From an uncultured Mycoplasmatota bacterium (GTDB lineage: Bacteria > Bacillota_I > Bacilli_A > RF39 > UBA660), in NCBI GenBank assembly GCA_948437815.1, contig CAOJKG010000023.1, positions 1 to 12,264 of the forward strand: a stretch of DNA of 12,264 nucleotides, written 5' to 3'. The notes beneath the pieces were generated by a model. The model was not told the origin of the DNA, searched no databases, and saw only the letters and a program-made list of their open reading frames with translations. Positions 5,234 to 11,521 of the stretch are shown here, piece after piece (positions within the stretch are counted from its first letter, which is position 1; each line of letters begins with the position of its first letter). The position numbers were made by a program, and so were the translations under genes.

Positions 5234-7558
5234 ATGATGAATGAAGATATACAAGAACAATATGCTTTATTAGAAGAGGAGAAAAAAGAGGATAGAAGAA
5301 AAACTATTATAATTGTTATTTTATGTATTCTTATTCTTTTGATTACAATGATAGGCTTGTATTTTGCTTATTCTAATAATAGTGGAGACAAGTGTAAACT
5401 TAATTGCGATACTAATGGTGATGGTATTCCAGATACGAATATTGATTTAGATGGCGATGGCAAGTGTGATATTAATTGTCGCGTTGTTGGAAGTGATGGT
5501 AAAGAGTATTTAATTAATATTGATTATAATAATGATAGAAAAGCTCATTTTAATCTTGATACTAATGGTGATGGTATTCCAGATGTTAACTTAGTTGATA
5601 AAGATGTAGATGGCGATGGTAAGTGTGATTTTAACTGTGATATAGACGGTGATGGTCGACCTGATATAAATATTGATTTAGATAATACTAATACTTGTGA
5701 TTTAAATTGTGATACTGATGGTGATAATAAATGTGATTATAATTGTGATACAACAGGTAATGGTAAATGTGATTTAAACTGTGACACTAATGGCGATGGC
5801 CGACCTGATACCAATGTTGATTTAGATGGTGATGGTAAGTGCGACTTAAATTGTGATACAACTGGTAGTGGAGCTTGTGATCTAAATTGTGATACGGATA
5901 ATGATGGTAAATGTGATCTAAACTGTGATACTGATAATGACGGTAAGTGTGATTTGAATTGTGATACCGATGGTGATGGTGTTTGCAATGAAAATTGTGA
6001 TAATAATGGCGATGGTAAATGCGATTTAAATTGTGACACTGATAATGACGGTAAGTGTGATGTAAATTGTGATACCGATGGTGATGGTGTTTGCAATATA
6101 AATTGTGATACTAATAATGATGGTAAGTGTGACTTAAATTGTGATACTGATGGTGATGGTAAATGCGATGTAAATTGTGATACAACAGGTAATGGTAAAT
6201 GTGATTTAAATTGCGATACTAATAATGATGGTAAATGCGATAAAAATTGTGATACTAACGGTGATGGTAAGTGCGATCGAAATTGTGATACTAACGGTGA
6301 TGGCAAATGTGACAAAAACTGTTATGACAGTAATGGAAATTGTATTAGAAATTGTGATACTAATGGTGATGGTAAATGTGACTTAAAGTGTCCTACAGAA
6401 ACTTGTGATAAAAATTGTGATACTGATGGCGATGGTAAATGCGATTATAATTGTGATACCAACGGTGATGGTGTTTGTGATTTAAATTGTGATACTAATA
6501 ATGATGGTAAATGTGATAAAAATTGTGATACCGATGGTGATGGTAAATGTGATTTCAACTGCGATACCAATGGTGATGGCAAATGTGATCTAAATTGTGA
6601 TACTAATAATGATGGTAAATGCGATAAAAATTGCGATACTGATGGTGATGGCAAATGTGATAAGAATTGTTATGACAATAATGACATTTGTATCAAAAAT
6701 TGTGATACTAATAATGACGGCAAATGCGATCTAAATTGTGATACTAATGGTGATGGCAAATGTGATTTAAATTGCGATACTAATGGCGATAATAAATGTG
6801 ATTATGATTGTGATACTAATAATGATGGTAAATGTGATCTAAATTGTTCTTATGATTTGAAGTCATTAACTGTAGATTCAGGAAGTTTAACTCCAGTATT
6901 TAATAAAAATCAGACTGAATATACTTTAACTGTACCTTATGATGCTAAAAATATTAATATTAGTGCAATTGCAGAAAATCCAAATTCAATTGTAACTGGT
7001 GCAGGAGTTGTTAATGTAGCTGGTACTAAGTCTGTGGAAATTAAAGTTGTTGCTCCAAATGGAAGCACTAAAACTTATAAAATTAATATAGCTATTGAAG
7101 ATATAGAAGCTATTTTAAAAGATAAAGTGTTAGTATATTATAATAATGATATTAAAGTTGAAGATATTTTCTTAAAGGAAAATGGAGAAGATTGGGTACA
7201 ATCACAAACATTTACTTTAACTAATAATTATATTAAAACAATTACTTATGATATTGGTGTATTAGTTAGCGAAAATACCTTTAGTTCTGAAAACTTTGAG
7301 TATGAAGTTTATAAGGTTAATAATGGTGTTAAAACTAAGGTTGGAAGTGGTCTAGTTAGAGATTTAACTGCTGGTAATACTGGAACAGGTCATATTATAG
7401 CTGGTAAAGGTGCTGGAAATGCTTTAGTTCTTGATAAAGATAGTTCTGCAACATTTGAAATTGTTTATAGACTTAAGAATTTAAGTGAAGAACAGCCAGA
7501 TGATATGGGAAAAGTTTTCAATGCTAAATTAAATATTACTTTTGATATTGTTGGTTAA
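5234..7558 (+). CDS. Large Cys/Asp-repeat surface protein with TasA-like C-terminal domain
   Basis: The product is 774 residues in five parts. Residues 1-22 are charged and cytoplasmic. Residues 23-47 are one hydrophobic segment ending LYFAYS, sharing FAY with the two fibre subunits but with Ser where they have Phe. Residues 54-538 are a repeat array of 12-residue Cys/Asp units resembling thrombospondin type 3 calcium loops. Residues 541-623 match the cadherin-like beta-sandwich seen in many surface proteins (LKSLTVDSGSLTPVF, TEYTLTVPYDAKNINI, STKTYKINI). Residues 624-774 are beta-rich, contain KTITYDIGVLVSENTF and end with a GKVFNAKLNITFDI strand pair, like the fibre subunits. The fusion suggests docking into, capping or anchoring of the fibre. 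It is unclear whether the signal segment is cleaved or kept as an anchor. No LPxTG or SLH motif is present. A dockerin-like reading is less likely because of the Cys spacing. The array may complicate assembly. Confidence 0.85.
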   Translation: MMNEDIQEQYALLEEEKKEDRRKTIIIVILCILILLITMIGLYFAYSNNSGDKCKLNCDTNGDGIPDTNIDLDGDGKCDINCRVVGSDGKEYLINIDYNNDRKAHFNLDTNGDGIPDVNLVDKDVDGDGKCDFNCDIDGDGRPDINIDLDNTNTCDLNCDTDGDNKCDYNCDTTGNGKCDLNCDTNGDGRPDTNVDLDGDGKCDLNCDTTGSGACDLNCDTDNDGKCDLNCDTDNDGKCDLNCDTDGDGVCNENCDNNGDGKCDLNCDTDNDGKCDVNCDTDGDGVCNINCDTNNDGKCDLNCDTDGDGKCDVNCDTTGNGKCDLNCDTNNDGKCDKNCDTNGDGKCDRNCDTNGDGKCDKNCYDSNGNCIRNCDTNGDGKCDLKCPTETCDKNCDTDGDGKCDYNCDTNGDGVCDLNCDTNNDGKCDKNCDTDGDGKCDFNCDTNGDGKCDLNCDTNNDGKCDKNCDTDGDGKCDKNCYDNNDICIKNCDTNNDGKCDLNCDTNGDGKCDLNCDTNGDNKCDYDCDTNNDGKCDLNCSYDLKSLTVDSGSLTPVFNKNQTEYTLTVPYDAKNINISAIAENPNSIVTGAGVVNVAGTKSVEIKVVAPNGSTKTYKINIAIEDIEAILKDKVLVYYNNDIKVEDIFLKENGEDWVQSQTFTLTNNYIKTITYDIGVLVSENTFSSENFEYEVYKVNNGVKTKVGSGLVRDLTAGNTGTGHIIAGKGAGNALVLDKDSSATFEIVYRLKNLSEEQPDDMGKVFNAKLNITFDIVG
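5393..6847 (+). repeat. Tandem 36-bp repeat array encoding 12-residue Cys/Asp units
   Basis: The consensus unit is CDTNGDGKCDLN, with Cys at positions 1 and 9 and acidic or amide residues in a D-x-N-x-D-G spacing typical of calcium loops. I count about 27 units of exactly 12 residues. There are also 24-residue double units near the start, in which one Cys position is replaced (GDGIPDTNIDLDGDGKCD type), one longer insertion (from CRVVGSDGK), and three short units. Two short units are 11 residues (CYDSNGNCIRN at residue 363, CYDNNDICIKN at 479) and one is 9 (CPTETCDKN at 386). Synonymous differences (TGT/TGC, GGT/GGC, GAT/GAC) are scattered, so most copies are old or selected at the protein level. 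A near-identical 3-unit (108-bp) duplication lies at 5930-5988 and 6038-6096. Confidence 0.93.
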
Positions 7559-7559
7559 T

Positions 7560-7585
7560 AAAGCTACTTTATAGTAGCTTTTTTT
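7560..7585 (+). terminator. Terminator of the large repeat protein gene
   Basis: AAAGCTAC (7560-7567) pairs perfectly with GTAGCTTT (7574-7581) around a 6-nt loop, and the T-run continues to 7585. It starts one base after the stop codon. Confidence 0.88.
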
Positions 7586-7609
7586 CTGTATTAAAATATA
7601 TAAATAACC

Positions 7610-7638
7610 TTGTATTTTTTTCGGGAATCGGATATAAT
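7610..7638 (+). promoter_or_regulatory. Promoter of the signal peptidase gene
   Basis: TTGTAT (7610-7615) and a perfect TATAAT (7633-7638) are separated by 17 bp. AGGAGGGG (7650-7657) follows before the ATG at 7663. Confidence 0.65.
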
Positions 7639-7662
7639 ATTTATAGAATAGGAGGGGCCTAT

Positions 7663-8457
7663 ATGAAAGATGGTAATTTTTCGGTTGGGAAAATATTTAA
7701 AGTAATTAGTAAGATTTTGTCTTGGGCCCTTTTTGTTGTACTTTTAATTGCAGCAGTATTTTTATTGTATTATTTTATAGCAACTAAAATTTATGCTGCT
7801 AAAGGTTCAGGTTATGAGCCAAAGTTTTCAATTTATACTATTGCAAGTGGTTCTATGGAACCTAAGATTAAAGTTTATGATGCTATCGTTAATATTAAAG
7901 CTAATAATCCTAATGATATAGAGGTCGGGGATGTTATTACGTTTGTTTCGACTAGTTTACTTTCTCCTGGAAAAACTATAACTCATAGAGTAATTGCTAT
8001 AACTCAAGATGAAGAGGGAAAAATATGTTATCAAACTAAGGGAGATGCTAATGATATAGCAGATCAAGCTTGTGCTAAATATCATAATATTATAGGAAAA
8101 GTTATTTTTAAAATACCTCAACTTGGTAGAGTACAAAAATTACTTGCTTCTAAAGGTGGATGGTTAATATTTATTTTAATCCCAGCTTTATATATTATAG
8201 GTAGAGATATATTAAGACTTACAAAGCTTTCAAGTATTAAAAATACTGCAACAAAAATTAGTGAAGAAAAAAAGAAAGATCCTAAAAAAGAGAAAGAAGA
8301 AGCTATTCGTAAAGCTGAATTAAAAAGAAGACTCTTAAAAGAAGATAATAAAAATCAGATTGTGTATTATAAAGAACCTGTTATTAAGTCTATTGATAAA
8401 CGTAGAAAAGCTAAAGATAATAATACTAAACCAAAAAAGGATAAAAAATTAAAGTAA
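7663..8457 (+). CDS. SipW/ER-type signal peptidase I
   Basis: The product is 264 residues. A first membrane segment (about 20-40) is followed by an extracellular catalytic domain. The nucleophile is Ser64 in ASGSMEP. The conserved THRVI supplies His108 where ordinary bacterial signal peptidases use Lys, marking the ER/archaeal (Sec11, SipW) class. GDANDIAD (127-134) carries the acidic residues expected of the third catalytic position (Asp128 or Asp131). A second membrane segment (about 166-186) leads to a Lys-rich tail of about 75 residues, predicted cytoplasmic by the positive-inside rule; the tail is longer than I expect for this family. Family knowledge: SipW processes TasA and TapA in Bacillus. 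The three upstream products with shared FAY signal ends are the obvious substrates. The gene has its own promoter and a strong AGGAGGGG site. The family assignment is strong; substrate pairing is inferred from neighbourhood. Confidence 0.92.
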   Translation: MKDGNFSVGKIFKVISKILSWALFVVLLIAAVFLLYYFIATKIYAAKGSGYEPKFSIYTIASGSMEPKIKVYDAIVNIKANNPNDIEVGDVITFVSTSLLSPGKTITHRVIAITQDEEGKICYQTKGDANDIADQACAKYHNIIGKVIFKIPQLGRVQKLLASKGGWLIFILIPALYIIGRDILRLTKLSSIKNTATKISEEKKKDPKKEKEEAIRKAELKRRLLKEDNKNQIVYYKEPVIKSIDKRRKAKDNNTKPKKDKKLK

Positions 8458-8488
8458 ACACAAAAAAAGATGTATGTGTTTGCTTTTT
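8456..8488 (+). terminator. Terminator of the signal peptidase gene
   Basis: AAACACA (8456-8462) pairs with TGTGTTT (8475-8481) around a 12-nt loop, then GC and a T-rich stretch. It lies between two convergent genes and overlaps the last bases of the facing gene. It may also work weakly on the minus strand. Confidence 0.6.
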
Positions 8489-9713
8489 ATTTTTTGAAAT
8501 AATCGGCTAAAGTACCTCTTTTTATTAAAAAATCATAAACTTTGTTATTTAATATTAAGTCAAATTCTCCTATAAATTCATATATATGGGGATTAAAACC
8601 TAATTTAAATTCATTTAATCCTTTATATGGGTTAGTTTTATTAAAATCACCAGTTAGGCCATTTAAATCTAAATATTTGTAATCTTTGCAAAAATATTTT
8701 ATTATTTCATGATGTAAGAAATAATTGGCATTATATTTTTTGTAATTAGTGTCTATACCACTTATAACTATATTAATACGATTTTTATATTTTATAGTTA
8801 AAGCTCCAGCTAAATATGTATTTTTATTATTTCTTAATCCTAGTGTAGCTAGTTCAATATCACTTTTATATGATAGTAAGGCTTTATCTGAATTCATTTT
8901 TTTGTTTATATTAATTTCAGAAGAATTATTTATTAGTTTTTCTGCTAGTTCATTGTTTTTGGCTAATTCTTGATCATATAATTTTTTACTATTTAAAAGA
9001 AATTTTTCATAATCTATTTTTATTAAAAATAAATCACATGAATTATTTTTAGAGAATATATTATAATAATTTTTGTAATAGTATTCATTAACTCCTTTTT
9101 TCTTTTTTATAAACTCAAATAATATATCAAGACCTTCACGGTTAGCTTTTTCTATTATAAGACCTTTTTTTTCAGCTTTTCTTATTTTATTTTTGGTATT
9201 TTTAGCAAAAGCATCAAAGTTATATTTTTCTAAATTTATTATACCATTAAATCTAGGGAATATTGATTCAAAATATAAATTGTCTTTTAATTTTTTGAAT
9301 CCTGCTTCTTTTAAGTAATCTCTTATTATTATATTTTGGTTGTAATTTGAAAGCTTGCTTTTTTTATTAATTTCACCAATAGCGATCTCAGGATTTATTT
9401 TAATAAAAATTAATTTTTTTTTATAATATTCTTTTAATTTTTCACAAAATGTATTTAATAAATCAGTATCGAAATAATCAATTAGAAAACCTTTAGGAGA
9501 ATAACCGAATTTATATTTATAATTAATTTTCTTAATTAGTATTAGAGCAGCGGCTTTTATAACACCTAATTCGTCAACTAAGCCTAAAAATTCATATTCA
9601 AAGTTATTTTCAGCCATAAAAAGAGCATAATTTGAACTTTCATAATAAGTACCAAGTGGATTATTAAGTGCGAATGCATCAAACTCAGCAATTGTTAATT
9701 CTTTTATATGCAT
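8487..9713 (-). CDS. FemABX-family peptidoglycan bridge aminoacyltransferase
   Basis: The product is 408 residues, close to the usual FemA/FemB length. The family uses aminoacyl-tRNA to add amino acids to the lipid II stem peptide at the cytoplasmic membrane. Visible features are an N-terminal GNAT-like domain (NPLGTYYESSNYALFM at 18-33, KFGYSPKGFLIDY at 68-80), a second domain (FPRFNGIINLEKY near 152-164, then KNTKNKIRKAEKKG), a helical arm at about 236-285 rich in Lys, Glu and Asn like the FemA coiled coil, and the typical ending with DLNGLTGDF, NEFKLGFNPHIYEFIGEFDL (367-386). The amino acid added cannot be read from sequence. The start has AAAGGGGG 7 nt upstream, a weak Shine-Dalgarno. It is convergent with the signal peptidase gene and divergent from the DUF308 gene. 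Its presence shows that the organism makes a branched or bridged peptidoglycan. Confidence 0.93.
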   Translation of the reverse strand: MHIKELTIAEFDAFALNNPLGTYYESSNYALFMAENNFEYEFLGLVDELGVIKAAALILIKKINYKYKFGYSPKGFLIDYFDTDLLNTFCEKLKEYYKKKLIFIKINPEIAIGEINKKSKLSNYNQNIIIRDYLKEAGFKKLKDNLYFESIFPRFNGIINLEKYNFDAFAKNTKNKIRKAEKKGLIIEKANREGLDILFEFIKKKKGVNEYYYKNYYNIFSKNNSCDLFLIKIDYEKFLLNSKKLYDQELAKNNELAEKLINNSSEININKKMNSDKALLSYKSDIELATLGLRNNKNTYLAGALTIKYKNRINIVISGIDTNYKKYNANYFLHHEIIKYFCKDYKYLDLNGLTGDFNKTNPYKGLNEFKLGFNPHIYEFIGEFDLILNNKVYDFLIKRGTLADYFKK

Positions 9714-9741
9714 CTTTTTTCCCCCTTTATAAATGTTTTAT

Positions 9742-9770
9742 ATTATATCATATAAATAGTATTTTGTCTA
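9742..9770 (-). promoter_or_regulatory. Promoter of the FemABX gene
   Basis: On the minus strand, TAGACA (9770-9765) and TATAAT (9747-9742) are separated by 17 bp. The start would be near 9735, giving a leader of about 20 nt. Confidence 0.65.
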
Positions 9771-9790
9771 TAAATGTTTAGTACTCTAGC

Positions 9791-9818
9791 TTGACTAGAA
9801 ATAAATATATGGTAAAAT
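9791..9818 (+). promoter_or_regulatory. Promoter of the DUF308 gene
   Basis: TTGACT (9791-9796) and TAAAAT (9813-9818) have a 16-bp spacer. It lies back to back with the FemABX promoter, about 20 bp apart. AGGAGG (9825-9830) lies 7 nt before the ATG at 9838. Confidence 0.6.
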
Positions 9819-9837
9819 ATATTTAGGAGGAATAAAG

Positions 9838-10434
9838 ATGGTTAAGAAGGAAAAAACATTTTTAGAAAAATTGAAAGGTGACTTTGGAAAGCTAATCTTA
9901 GGAAGCATTATACTTAATATTTTGTTTTTAATATTTGGAATTATTATTTTTATGAATGTTAATTTAACGATTGAAGTAGTAGGGGTAATAATAGGTATTT
10001 ATTTTGTAGTTTTTGGTTTATTTGATATTTTTGAATATCTATCTAAAAACATAGCACCTATTTTTAAATATAAGATTTTTGGTGCTGTTGTAAGTATATT
10101 ACTAGGTTTATTTATTATATTTAATCCATTTAAAATAGTTAAAATAATTACTTTTACTTTAGGTATATATCTTGTTGTAATTTCAATATTAAAACTACTT
10201 ACAACTTTTAATTTAAAGAAATATGGTTATGATGGATGGCTTGTAATGCTTGTTACTAGTTTTGTTCTTTTAATATTTGGTGTATTTATTGCTGTTAATC
10301 CAATGGCTGCAATGGACTTAGTGCAAGTAGCTGCTATATTTATAATTTTATCATCTATTTTGGAAATTTGTAATTTGATTATGATTTATTCTAAAGCTAA
10401 AGATATTGTTAAGTTATTTAAGAAAGAGAGATAA
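9838..10434 (+). CDS. DUF308 (HdeD-like) membrane protein
   Basis: The product is 198 residues with six hydrophobic segments arranged as three hairpin pairs, the DUF308/HdeD pattern. Repeated glycine-containing motifs such as LFLIFGIIIFMNV, ILLGLFIIFNPF and LLIFGVFIAVNP end each first helix of a pair, and GIYFVVFGLFDIFEYL and GIYLVVISILKLLTTF form the second helices. The N-terminus (MVKKEKTFLEKLKGDFGK) and the C-terminus (SKAKDIVKLFKKER) are basic, so both probably face the cytoplasm. Family knowledge: HdeD is linked to acid resistance in Escherichia coli, but members in Gram-positives have no settled function. The gene stands alone, with its own promoter and a terminator overlapping its end. 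AGGAGG 7 nt upstream fixes the start. Confidence 0.85.
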   Translation: MVKKEKTFLEKLKGDFGKLILGSIILNILFLIFGIIIFMNVNLTIEVVGVIIGIYFVVFGLFDIFEYLSKNIAPIFKYKIFGAVVSILLGLFIIFNPFKIVKIITFTLGIYLVVISILKLLTTFNLKKYGYDGWLVMLVTSFVLLIFGVFIAVNPMAAMDLVQVAAIFIILSSILEICNLIMIYSKAKDIVKLFKKER

Positions 10435-10447
10435 TTCTCTTTTTTTT
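10423..10447 (+). terminator. Terminator of the DUF308 gene
   Basis: AAAGAGA (10423-10429) pairs with TCTCTTT (10436-10442) around a 6-nt loop, with the T-run continuing to 10447. The hairpin includes the stop codon (10432-10434). Confidence 0.8.
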
Positions 10448-10488
10448 ATTTAATAATTAATTTGATTGGGTACTTGCTATTTTTTCTC

Positions 10489-10517
10489 TTGAAATTTTTT
10501 TAATCTTATGTTAAATT
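10489..10517 (+). promoter_or_regulatory. Promoter of the 130-residue protein gene
   Basis: TTGAAA (10489-10494) and TAAATT (10512-10517) are separated by 17 bp, with TG at 10509-10510 giving an extended -10. Confidence 0.5.
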
Positions 10518-10548
10518 ATTGTGTACATAAAAAAGGGGTGATTTTTTT

Positions 10549-10941
10549 GTGGAATTAGATAATACTAGAATAAATATTTTAAATAGCATTATTGAGGCAT
10601 ATCAAAATAGTGAAGACTATCAAGCTTTATTAGATTTAATAACTAGAGGGCAAGATATTAGCTTTATTTTAAAAAAATGGGCTTTAACTTATGTTTTTTG
10701 TATGAATAATTCAAGAATATCATGGAATGACGGTAAAGCTAGTTTAATGTATATTGATGAACTTGCTACATTTCAAATGGGATATTATTTATATTGTGAT
10801 TATGTTAAATATTTTTTAGGGGCTAGTGTTTTGTATCCAACTATGGAGCTTACATTTGAATCTAATTTGCAACATTATTCTTTAGTATCAGATGGAATAA
10901 TTGATTACTCTAAATATATTTCTCAAAGTTTAACTATTTAA
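10549..10941 (+). CDS. Unrecognised 130-residue protein with GTG start
   Basis: The reading frame begins at GTG (10549). AAAGGGGTGAT (10532-10542), a near match to the anti-Shine-Dalgarno complement lacking one A, ends 6 nt upstream, and a promoter lies about 30 bp further up, so translation is plausible. The product begins MELDNTRINILNSIIEAYQ, has no signal peptide or clear membrane segment, and is rich in Tyr, Leu, Ser and Ile. A central stretch FILKKWALTYVFCMNNSRISW and a Tyr-rich part (GYYLYCDYVKYFLGASVLY) suggest a compact helical cytoplasmic protein. I recognise no family. A terminator lies about 120 bp past the stop and the ribosomal operon begins after that, so it appears to be a single-gene unit. 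It is probably a lineage-specific gene. Confidence 0.7.
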   Translation: MELDNTRINILNSIIEAYQNSEDYQALLDLITRGQDISFILKKWALTYVFCMNNSRISWNDGKASLMYIDELATFQMGYYLYCDYVKYFLGASVLYPTMELTFESNLQHYSLVSDGIIDYSKYISQSLTI

Positions 10942-11061
10942 AATTTGTTTATGGGAATAAAGTATAAGTTAAAAGATCTTTTTCAAAGAAACTAACTATT
11001 ATTTTTGTTATTGGAATTGAGGATATAAATACTTTAGTTAAAATTTGAAGAGGAAGTATTA

Positions 11062-11097
11062 AAAGGTAGTTTTGCTTGAATAAATCTACTTTTTTTA
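11062..11097 (+). terminator. Terminator between the 130-residue gene and the rpsF operon
   Basis: AAAGGTAG (11062-11069) pairs with CTACTTTT (11086-11093), with one G-T wobble, around a 16-nt loop, followed by T residues to 11097. It lies about 120 bp past the preceding stop; the sequence between (10942-11061) holds only small A+T-rich inverted repeats (AAAAGATCTTTT near 10973) and no gene that I can support. Confidence 0.5.
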
Positions 11098-11124
11098 TTA
11101 TATATTTATTATAGTAATTTTGTG

Positions 11125-11153
11125 TTTACAAAAGGGATTATTTTTGTTATACT
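11125..11153 (+). promoter_or_regulatory. Promoter of the rpsF-ssb-rpsR operon
   Basis: TTTACA (11125-11130) and TATACT (11148-11153) are separated by 17 bp, with TG one base upstream of the -10. The start near 11160 would place the whole structured leader in the transcript. Confidence 0.7.
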
Positions 11154-11161
11154 AATCTCAC

Positions 11162-11219
11162 GAGTAAATGAATTACTCCTTGCTTTAAGTATTACTTAAA
11201 GCCGTATGACCGTAAGGAG
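11162..11219 (+). promoter_or_regulatory. rpsF leader: S6:S18-type autoregulatory RNA element
   Basis: CTCCTT (11176-11181) can pair with AAGGAG (11214-11219), which is the rpsF ribosome binding site. Within this, CTTTAAG (11183-11189) pairs with CTTAAAG (11195-11201). The 3' side of the internal loop reads CCGTATGACCGT (11202-11213). A CCG-containing bulge between two helices is the hallmark of the described leader bound by the S6:S18 complex. In addition GAGTAA (11162-11167) pairs with TTACTC (11173-11178) and competes for the same CTC, giving an alternative fold that frees the ribosome binding site. The motif match is from memory of the published description. Confidence 0.7.
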
Positions 11220-11227
11220 GTGGAAAA

Positions 11228-11518
11228 ATGACTAATTATGAAATCATGTTCATTGTTAAAACTACTATAGAGGCTGATAAACAAAAAAAGACTATTGATG
11301 CTATGAAAAAAATCATAACTGATGGTAAAGGTAAAATAGTAGAAACAAAAGAAATGGGCGAAAGAAAGTTAGCATATCCAATTAAGAAAGAATTAAACGG
11401 ATATTACTATGTTTTAAAAGTAGAAGCTACTCCTGAAGTAGTAAGCGAATTTGATCGTCGTGCTTTAATTGATGAAACAGTGTTAAGACATTTAATTATT
11501 AAATTAGATGAGGAGTAG
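11228..11518 (+). CDS. rpsF: 30S ribosomal protein S6
   Basis: The 96-residue product has the standard length and the family pattern: YEIMFIVKTTIEADKQK at the start, the ERKLAYPIKKELNGYYYVLKVEA core (about 46-68) and FDRRALIDETVLRHLIIKL at the end. S6 binds 16S rRNA in the central domain of the small subunit as a dimer with S18. It is the first gene of the rpsF-ssb-rpsR operon, the common arrangement in Bacillota. The AAGGAGG site (11214-11220) lies 7 nt before the ATG and is part of the leader hairpin, so the S6:S18 complex probably represses its own translation. Confidence 0.97.
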   Translation: MTNYEIMFIVKTTIEADKQKKTIDAMKKIITDGKGKIVETKEMGERKLAYPIKKELNGYYYVLKVEATPEVVSEFDRRALIDETVLRHLIIKLDEE

Positions 11519-11521
11519 AAT

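Noticed and set aside
5737..6315. Long minus-strand open frame of 192 codons inside the repeat array
   Set aside because: It is the antisense of the 36-bp repeats. Periodicity keeps the frame open and gives monotonous SHLPSPLVSQF repeats; there is no ribosome binding site or promoter. The same applies to 6445-6654.
5393..6847. CRISPR array
   Set aside because: The 36-bp period is a CRISPR-like length, but there are no unique spacers, the units are contiguous codons of one open frame and vary synonymously.
5393..6847. Dockerin or cellulosome component
   Set aside because: The calcium-loop resemblance is real, but dockerins have two loops with helices and no regular Cys pair; dozens of 12-residue units fit a thrombospondin type 3-like stalk better.
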